Shown piece after piece: positions 56,401 to 64,000 of a DNA stretch of 64,000 nucleotides. The stretch is from Symmetrospora coprosmae (lineage: Eukaryota; Basidiomycota; Cystobasidiomycetes; Symmetrosporaceae). The stretch lies in the NCBI GenBank assembly GCA_008802785.1, contig VUYT01000036.1, forward strand, positions 62,001 to 126,000, given 5' to 3'. The notes beneath the pieces were generated by a model. It was not told the origin of the DNA. It worked only from the letters and a program-made list of their open reading frames with translations, and searched no databases. Made by a program: the position numbers and the translations under genes. Every line of letters begins with the position of its first letter. Position 1 is the stretch's first letter.

Positions 56401-59237
56401 CACAACTGCGAAAGATGTTGGTCTATCGTCGCCTATCAGCCTCGGCGATAAGCGCGCAGAGGCAGAAGAGGAGGACGACCAGGTTCCGGAGACCGACTTT
56501 ATGGCTGCCCTAGACGAGGCCGCGTCAATCAAGTCAGAAGGCAGAAGCCGCGCGGCATCCAACGCCTCTTCAGCGTACTCCACGTACTCTCATCGCAAGA
56601 CGCACTCCCGAACGGCATCCTCCATCTCGAGCATGAAGAATCTGCGGCATTCGCGCAAGCATTCGTCCATGTCTGGGAAAAGCCTGCATGCCGCCTCGAT
56701 CGCGCTGCCCGAGTCTGACTCCAACAGATCGCTGTCTACGATCCCGGCCTCCGAGTCTGCCAGGAGCCTCGCCTCACTCGGTCACCCCTCCATTTGGGAG
56801 CCAGTCAGTCAGCATTCGAGCGTCTACGAGGCGGGACCCCGGGCCGCAAATCGAAATATGGGTTTGCCGTCTAATTGGACATTCTCGGGCAACCGCACAT
56901 TGACCGAGTCCGATGAAGACGAGGGCCTGGCAGATAAGACTGCAGGCCCGCATGGTGTGCTCGACGGGGCAGGTGAAGCCGACGCCACACCGGACGAGAC
57001 CTACCTTTTGCCCGGGGTTGATCGACGTGGTTCTGTAGCGAGTCTGAAGGCAGCCGAGATCTCACGATCGCGCTCCAGCAGCGTCGAGATGATGGATAAC
57101 CTCGATGAGATCGAACGAGCTCTGCAGGAGCTGTCGCCGAGATCTCTCAAGCTCTCCCAGCGGACGCCCATTGTGAGCATCTTACCTGCTTCATCGTTAT
57201 GGGTCTCACTAATGAATGGCCTCGCCAGACCCCCATGCCCGACGTCGGTCCGCTGTTCGGCAACGCTGGCATCATCGACAGGAGCGTAGCAACAACGCCT
57301 GGATACCAGAGCACCTCGGCCCTCGAGGCTGGCGCGCCGTCCACGCCAGTCACGCTGCTGTCTGCCGAGGTTCAGTCTCGGGAAACGGAGAGTGCAGCCA
57401 ATGAGGATCAGAGACAACGAAACGCGCCACAGCAGCCTCCTATGAAAGAGCAGACACCCACGCTCGTCTCGGCCCCGCCTCGGAAAGCGTCTCTCCCATC
57501 GGTCACGACGCCGCAGATGCCAAGCGAAGAAGCTCAAGCTCCAGACACCGTCTCGCCGCAATTGCCGCCCCTCCCACTTCATATCAAGACCAAGGAGCCG
57601 CTGCCTTTTGCAGGGCCGCTTTCCCCAAGTCAACAGGAACCGCGCTCGCCTGGTGCGGAGTCGGTTGCTTCTACCACTCTGCCTTATGCCTTCCCCACCC
57701 CGACCCACACTCCGCCAGTGCCAGCCCACCACTTTACCGCAGAAATCCAGGAACCATCGCCACTCTCGCAATCGGTGGACTCGCAGCGATCTCAGGCGAC
57801 CAGTGCATCAGCGGCCGGCAATACGTCTCAGGAGGAGGAGCAGCCGACGTCAGCGAAATCGACGAGCTCATCGTCCAAGTTCAGCAACGCGATGAAGTTC
57901 AAGAGTTGGGCTAGCAAGAGCAGCCGGGACAGAGACAACGCCCCTCCTGCATTGACGAACGTCCCGGCACCCGGATCTACGCCGAGCGAGCCTGTCAAGT
58001 CACCGCATACGGGCTTCCGCGGCCTGAAATTCTGGCAGAAGGAAGACCCTACCAGTGCAGATTCGGCATTGAGTAAGCCTGCCATACCCCAACCCCCGTG
58101 TGTCGCCGGAATGAACTAACTTATGGTCTCGTTCCACAGAAGTGGCTGCAGAGACATCTTTGCCCATGTCACCGGCGACATCTCAGCAGGGGCAACTCGA
58201 TCCGGTCGTTGCACCTCCTCGTGGCTCCTCGGCACTGCCCACTGCCGTTTCTTCCCCGAAACTCGGCCGGATCCCTCGCAAGTCCTCCCTGGCCAGCATC
58301 AAGAACGCCATGTCGCGGTCGGAATCGCGCCCCCTGTCACCGGGACCTTCCAGTGCAGGCAGCGCGGCGAGTCAGATTCAGCCGTTCCCAGCGCAAGCGC
58401 TTGGTCTGCCCAGCCCAGCGACCGCATTTGCAGGCCAGGGTGATGGCAGCGGGGCAAAGGGCAGCCTGATCAGCTCGTTCCCGAGCCCACCTACGCATGC
58501 GTCACTGCCATCGGCGAACCAGTCTGTCCAGCTGCCCAGCTTCATGCCTGCCTACCCTCCGAGCGCGCCAGAGACGGATCTCGTCTCTCCGCCACCTCTC
58601 TTCAGGAACGATAGTGACAGCCCAGCTGGCAACGCAAGTCCGCGCTTCCAGCAGCAGGTCAAGCAGCAGCAGCAACAGTCGGGCTACATGCGCTCAGCGT
58701 CGGGAAGCGTTCTGCCACCCCTCGACTCGACTCCTGAAATGCCTAGTGGAGGGCCGAGATTCCTGGGTCACACAACTCCAGGGGGTACAGTCGGAGGGCA
58801 GCAGATCTCGTCTGCGCCCGTCACGCCAGCCTATGCGGAACCAAGTCTGGTCAACAGCTCCGGACGGTTCGGCAAGCCGGTCAAGGCCAACACAGCCAAG
58901 AGCAAGTTCAGGATGAGTGAGTCCAGCTATGCCGTCCAGGCGAAGAGCGGCGCGAGGACATGTGCTGATTGGGTATGCAATTTCGACAGGCGCCGATGCC
59001 GACCTGACGCAGATGCTGTCGCACATGCATGCCATCGATCAAGCTGAGGAGGAGACGCCTGTGCCGCTTTCTGCATCAGCTGGAGCCCCTCCACCTCGTC
59101 CAGCTCGTGGCGCTGACACCTTGCTCGGCTTAGGCGTAAGTCCGCATTGGAATGAATGCGAAGACGATCCAGAGGCGAGACTGATGGGTCTCACCCGCAT
59201 CTAGCTCGGTCTTCCTGGGGAGCGCCGCGGTGCCTGA
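53402..59237 (+). CDS. Large disordered protein with conserved N-terminal segment
   Basis: Function not recognised. Six exons: 53402-53640, 53734-57172, 57229-58072, 58140-58916, 58990-59135, 59205-59237; 1825 residues. The N-terminus has a poly-Ala/Gly run, then an ordered-looking stretch split by intron 1: VTVLPPTYIPHDPPHPRTSS, GYSTAANFR, RGTLVPLYPTLGGQLGAI, AREYGLPSTGGLVLYLVE, IGEEAWQLLWGQLF. The remaining about 1650 residues are Ser/Asp/Gly-rich with few ordered islands: GEAVIVGKLEFDIDSRRGGG, RWFDAWLESA, KFSNAMKFKSWASKSSRDRD, GFRGLKFWQKEDP and, near the end, DADLTQMLSHMHAIDQAEEE. The short conserved islands and abundant S-P/R-x-x-S sites suggest a phospho-regulated scaffold, perhaps cortical, but this is a guess. 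Start is the first ATG before the poly-Ala run. Confidence 0.82.
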
Positions 59238-59729
59238 GATTGATAATTCCAAACACCAGCAGAGCGACACGCAAGCGATCGTCTTCCACGCATCACCCCT
59301 TCGCCCTTCATCTCTGCTCGACGTCAACGGAAACGCCCAAGAAATAGGAAATGCGTCTTTTCTGAACAATTGAAAACCAACAACACTGACAGTGATTATG
59401 ATACGATAGAGTCGAGGACATCGGCAGTCAGTCTAGACAGTCGGCAGCAGCTTTCTCTGTGACCCCATTCCGGCATTTGTGCCGAGCCGATGAGCAGTCC
59501 CAGTTCTGCAGTCGTCATTAGTTGGCGGGTGTGTTCCCTCAGCACGCTGGCCCCGACGACCTCGCCCGTTGCCTGCATTGTATCAATATCCTTGTGCTTC
59601 GCATGTATAGTCCGCGGTTGGACTGGCAGCTTATTCTGTCTCTCTGACCTCATCTGCCTTGCAGCAGCCGCTCCCTGTCCCCGCTTTGACCGATACCAAC
59701 AGCGCGTTGGTGCACACGTAGCACATAGG
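59238..59729 (+). promoter_or_regulatory. Intergenic region before TFG1
   Basis: 492 bases. The frame of TFG1 is open upstream to a non-conserved Cys/Leu-rich stretch, which looks like leader rather than protein. No clear promoter motif. Confidence 0.5.
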
Positions 59730-61984
59730 ATGTCCAAGAAGGAGGAGGATGAGCAGGATGGAGAGTATACGGACTACCTGCTGCTGTCGTCGAGCGACTT
59801 CAGCCGAGGCTGGAAGCACAACATCATGAAGCTCGCACCGGCGTCGGCGAGCGATGCAACCGACCCGCACAGCTGGACGTCGGCCAAGCTCAACAGGCGC
59901 GACATGCGGCGCGTCAGATACGAGGAGCAGCAGCTCGCACGCAAAGCGGCCGAGGATGCGGCGGCAGCAGAGGCGGGCGGCGGCAGCGGGGGAGCGGGTG
60001 AAGCCGCTGCTGGAGCTGGCGTCGGCAGCGGAGAGCTCAAGCCAGGCATGCCGGGCTTCGCTGTCAAGCAGGAAATCGTCAAGGAGGAGCGTGATGAGAG
60101 CCTCGTCGCTCCTGGACTCGCTGGAGCTGCTGCGGTAGCGGGGGGAAATGCGCCCAAGGCAATAGCTCGCCCCAAGCGAGGGTTCGGCGCTCCAAAGAAG
60201 ACCAGGCGAGTCTTCATGACGGACGAGTCGCAGGCTAGGCGGAGGGTGCAATTCGAGGAGAGGCATCCCTGGGTCCTCGAGACCACCGACGACAAGAAGC
60301 CGCCCGAGGCCACGCGATGGATCGGCAAGATGGACGCTGGCGCATCTGCCCAGGCGAATGGCGGCGAGGGCAGCTCGTATGCCCTCTTCGTTCTCGACAC
60401 GCAGGCAGGCTCAGAGGCAGCTTTCAAGGTTGTCCCTGCCAATCGCTGGTACAAGTTCACGAGCCGGCCAAAATACCACGTCATGACGATGGAGGAGGCA
60501 GAGGAGGAGTACAAGAGCCTCAGCAAAGCGGGAGACATGGACACATGGTTCTCGCAAAGGCGCGCGCTGCCCGCGAGCAGTGCAGCAGGGCAGTCTAGCA
60601 CGCACAGCGGAGCAGGAAGAGGTGCACGCGGCCCCGACTCCTTCATGGCGACTGGCGTCGCGAATGCTGCCAGCAGTTATGCTGCGCGTCTGGCGGCCGC
60701 TAGAGGCAGAGAGGACGATCAAGTCCCACGCAGTCGGCTCAAGCTAGTACATGCAGACGGAGCAGCTAATGATGCTGCGTCGTATGGTGACGAGGAACCA
60801 GCTGGGCCATCGCAAAGAAGGGCCGGCAAGACTGCCGTCAAACCAAGAAGAAGGCAGGAGGTACGTCGGGTAAACCCGAGGATGTTGTGCGAGTACGTAC
60901 AACCTGACAATCTCACACTATGCATGCATTGTCACAGCTCGCGGACGACCAATACGAGGAATTCGAATTTGAGGACGACTTTCAGGACGACGAGGAAGGT
61001 ATCGGCCAGGTTGGCGATGCTGCACTCGATGCCGACGACAACAAGGAGCTGGAGGAGCGCATCAAGCGTGAAATGCGACAAGCCAACCAGGTTGGAGAAG
61101 GTATCGAGGATCTTGACGAGGACGACGGCGTGGGAGCAAAGCTCACCAGAGCCGGAAAACGCGTGCAAAAGCTGCTCAAGAAAAAAGGCAGGAAAGGACG
61201 TCCCGAGGAGGAAGAGGATGACGTTAACGAGGATGACGATGACGATGATGACGATGAGACGAGAAATCCGTACGCGTCTGATGAAGCGGACGGAACCGAC
61301 TCGGAGGCCGAGAGGGAGGAAGCCAGAGCGCGCCAATCTCAGAACAAGCAAGCGACCATCGCAGCTGCCAGCATGGCACGACCGACCGGTCCAAACATGC
61401 CCGGAAGCCTGTCAAGGAACGGGTCTGGAGCCCCAGGAGGGGCTAATGCTCCCAAATATCCGGGAGCACCCGGGCCATCTGCCGATCCTTCCCGCGCCAA
61501 CTCTGCAGGACCATCGACGTCTGGCCCTGGCTCGCGCGCGACTTCGCCGCAGCCCGGTACAGCGCCACAGAAACGCGCTGGCACTCCTTCTGGCCGAGTC
61601 AAGCAGTCTGGGTCGCGGGCTGCGTCTCCTACACCTCCGCCATCGGCGACGAAGCGCAAGGCTGAGGAGGGGAACTCGCCCAATGCCGACGCCTCGGCAG
61701 CCGGCACTGGAGGGGGAGGCAAGAAGCGACGCAAGCCTGGGTCACCATCGCCTCCGCCGCCTGCACCGGTTCCCGTTGCTGCAGGAGACGACTCGGCGCT
61801 CATCCCGCGAGCCGACATTATCGCTTTCATTGGGAGCAATGCGCCGACAACGAAAGAGCTGCTTAGGCACTTCAAGGTGGCCATGGCGCGCGACCCGAGG
61901 AACCGGGATGTCATCTTGCAGGTCACGAAGGAAGTGGCTAGCATCAATGCGGGAAAGCTCACCCTCAAGCCGGATGTGGCATAG
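59730..61984 (+). CDS. TFG1: TFIIF alpha subunit (Rap74/Tfg1)
   Basis: Largest subunit of general transcription factor IIF, which binds RNA polymerase II and TFIIB and stabilises start-site selection. Two exons, 59730-60860 and 60938-61984; 725 residues. N-terminal dimerisation region: YTDYLLLSSSDFSRGWKHNI, WTSAKLNRRDMRRVRYEEQQ, then RWIGKMDAGASAQANGGEGS, SYALFVLDTQAGSEAAFKVV, RWYKFTSRPKYHVMTMEEAE. After the intron: DDQYEEFEFEDDFQDDEE and a charged linker with an eight-Asp run. The C-terminal winged helix is intact: LIPRADIIAFIGSNAPTTKE, LLRHFKVAMARDPRNRDVIL. Start at 59730 (MSKKEEDEQDGEYTDY) because everything upstream in frame looks like leader. Its end lies 84 bp from the converging next gene. 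Confidence 0.9.
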
Positions 61985-62068
61985 ACATGCAGTTTGGGCC
62001 CGAGCTGGATACTGGTCTGTAGCGGAACGTGTTTACTATGCGCCCGCGTGCTCAGCGGCACAGGTGTT

Positions 62069-63996
62069 CTACCACATTTGCCATACATGATCCGGTAGCA
62101 CGCTGCGCATGACGTGCCAATGATCCTTCATCTCCTTCGAAGCATCGAGGGTGCCTGCGTTCGCGTCTGTCAAGCGTGCGCCATCCTTGAAGCGATGTAG
62201 GGCAATCTCACGCGTCTGGAAGTCTTGCAAGGCTTGCCGTCTTTGACGTGATCCGAGAAAATCGCTCCCACGGGCTGGGCGGAAATGAAGTGGTCGACGC
62301 GAGCAGAAGACCACCATGTTGAGGTGCGCGGCACTGGAATCAACGTCCGCGAAAGCACGACAGTGTGCGAAAGCATCGAGGATGGTGGCAAGGACTACCT
62401 TGCCGTTTCCAGAATCGGGTTGACCAGCGAAGTTCTTTCGGTGGAAGGGATACGTCAATTCTGAGCGTGTCCACGATGTTCTATAGTGATAGGCTGCTAA
62501 CCCGGTCAACTTACGATTGCGACGATGCCATCTGGAGCAAGAACATTTGCGACATCTTGCCAGATCTCCAATGTCAAGAGGAAAGCTTGAATAGCCCCTC
62601 CGGTGAAGACGTCGTGTACTATGTAGTCGAATTTCTCCTGTCCATGCTGTCGCAGATATGCTCGCGCGTCTTGCAGATGTACCCCCCCACTCGGCTCAGC
62701 CAAGCCAAAGAAGCGACGGGCGAAACCGTAGACGACCGGATCGATCTCCACTACCGTTGTCTGCACCCCGTGCTGCTCGAGACCTTGTACCGCCGTTCCG
62801 ATGCCGAGTCCGATGATCAAGGCACGCCGTTTAACGCGATCCTCTGGCAACATTGGCGGAGGCTCAACCAAGCGAACTGCCTCCTGCAGATGAAAAGCAG
62901 TGTAGATGGACTCCGCATCTGTAATCGGTCCCGAGTCTGGTCCGTCGTACCAAATGCCGCCGAGAAGCGAATGGTCTGCTCGCAGAAAACGGATCCACCT
63001 CCTGTGCTCCGGCAGCAAGTACTCTCCGACTGAGATGAACCCGGTGATGCTCTCTCTGCGGGCAAGTATGCGATAGTCGGGTGGGAGAGAGCCGAGATAG
63101 GCCGAGGCGATTCCATTACGGTACTGCGGTCGCCAGGCTGCGGATATGAGCAGTGCCAAGATGATGGCCATCTGAGCGGAAGTGTGGCTATAGCACGTCC
63201 TGCCTGCTTTGAAGAGAGCACTTGAAGGCGGCCATAGGGACAGAGCCGCGGCGAGTAGGCTGTAGCTGACTAGCTGTGGATTTGACACTCTGTCAGGCGT
63301 GAGGTTGGCGCTACAAGCGAGCGCCACTCACCGTCTGCACAGGCGAAATGAGATGATCCAGCGGGTTGAAGACGTCCTTGAGAGGGGAGATTGAGAGGCA
63401 TCGCCACCAAGCACACCTGCCAGAACTGTAGTAGATGCCGGCTGTGAGAGCGCAGAAGAGGACGCTTTGTCTATGGCTCCTGACCTGAGCAGGGCGTCAT
63501 TAGCCAGGGATTCCTCGACGCGGCTTTCTTCCTTGCTCACATGACTCGCGCACGAAGCGCAGCTTGCGCTGGAGAGTGCGAGCAGAAGGGGCACGTTCTG
63601 CACAAGAATTGCAGGCCGCCTCCAGATGGAGACGATCACGGAGATGTACAGGAGGTGAAGAGCGAGGAACAAGCTGGTGCTGCGAAGAGCGGCTCTCCAG
63701 GACAACTTGCGATAGCGATGAGCAAGGAGGGAGCCGAGCGCAATTGCGCAGATTGGCAGGTGTAACAGCTGAGCGGAAGTGTCTCCGAGCACGGGTGCGC
63801 AGAGCCGCGCCTGGGCGTACATGAGGTGCGACATGGCGGGAGCGACGACCGCACTGCTCAGCGCGGCCCGCATCATATACCCGCAGTGGAACCAGAGCTC
63901 CGGCTCCTTCGGTGCCCGACTTTGGCGTGCTGCGGGTTTGTCAGGACCATCCGTCTTCGTGCGGCTTCTGCCTGTCTTCCTGCCAACCGCGCTCAT
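62069..63996 (-). CDS. Membrane-anchored spermidine-synthase-like protein
   Basis: Fungal mult-pass protein with a spermidine/spermine-synthase-like Rossmann domain. Four phase-0 exons: 63996-63541, 63484-63332, 63273-62515, 62434-62069; 577 residues. The N-terminal half holds hydrophobic helices (AALSSAVVAPAMSHLMYA, LLHLPICAIALGSLLA, FLALHLLYISVIVSIW, SVLFCALTAGIYYSSG, LVSYSLLAAALSLWP, MAIILALLISAAW). The domain follows ITGFISVGEYLL and ADHSLLGGIWY: nucleotide-binding loop ALIIGLGIGTAVQGLEQHG, acidic VVEIDP, VHLQDARAYLRQ and FDYIVHDVFTGGAIQAF. The DVFTGG Asp is at the place of the catalytic Asp, yet polyamine-contact residues are not obvious, so true spermidine synthesis is doubtful. Choosing intron 1 at 63485-63540 restores a sixth helix and the DVFNPLDHLISPVQT segment; an alternative longer first exon is possible. 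Confidence 0.8.
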
Positions 63997-64000
63997 CGTG

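Noticed and set aside
63290-63331. 42-nt intron in the spermidine-synthase-like gene with a longer first exon
   Set aside because: A 58-nt intron to 63274, with the extra intron at 63485-63540, restores a transmembrane helix and the DVFNPLDHLISPVQT segment.

Overview
The window is nuclear DNA of a fungus, almost certainly a basidiomycete. Most genes are split by many short GT-AG introns (about 53-170 nt, mostly 55-100), base composition is GC-rich, long Ser/Ala/Asp/Glu-rich disordered tracts are common, and the gene set is eukaryotic (MCM3, TFIIF-alpha, coilin, GEN1/Yen1, FG nucleoporin, mitoribosomal Rsm22). The intron-rich style with compact intergenic spaces would fit Ustilaginomycotina/Exobasidiomycetes, but that placement is an inference. 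I see no rRNA, tRNA, CRISPR, transposon or virus-derived element.

Layout. 0.15-6.0 kb: ATG26-type sterol 3-beta-glucosyltransferase (+). 6.2-12.7 kb: divergent pair ECD/SGT1 (-) and a coilin-like protein (+) around a 166-bp microsatellite-bearing spacer. 12.8-18.4 kb: mitochondrial PP2C phosphatase (+) converging on a GEN1/Yen1 Holliday-junction resolvase (-). 19.1-20.8 kb: secreted protein with tandem cysteine repeats (+). 20.9-28.4 kb: three minus-strand housekeeping genes in series, RSM22, BUD22 and MCM3. 28.7-34.3 kb: a tandem array of four F-box-like genes (+), the last one broken. 34.6-39.0 kb: an FHA-domain protein and a Ser-rich disordered protein (-). 40.5-43.1 kb: a LAM/Aster-type GRAM-VASt sterol-transfer protein (+). 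43.3-48.4 kb: divergent pair NUP42-like nucleoporin (-) and a TMEM135-like membrane protein (+). 48.8-49.3 kb: a 96-residue unknown (-). 50.2-52.1 kb: aquaporin (+). 53.4-59.2 kb: an 1825-residue disordered protein (+). 59.7-62.0 kb: TFIIF-alpha/Tfg1 (+). 62.1-64.0 kb: membrane-anchored spermidine-synthase-like protein (-).

I rebuilt exon structures by hand from splice signals, reading frame and conserved motifs; every multi-exon model closes in frame. No single pathway unites the window. The most interesting signals are (1) repeated use of micro-exons (2-28 nt) exactly at conserved motifs in ATG26, coilin, MCM3, NUP42 and the aquaporin, including an apparent 2-nt exon in NUP42; (2) two genes linked to spliceosomal snRNP biogenesis (ECD and coilin) sharing one short divergent promoter; (3) a pair of ACGCGT (MluI cell-cycle box) sites just upstream of MCM3 and one upstream of the FHA gene; (4) the young, partly decaying F-box array; and (5) a secreted Cys-repeat protein with an unrecognised C-terminal domain.
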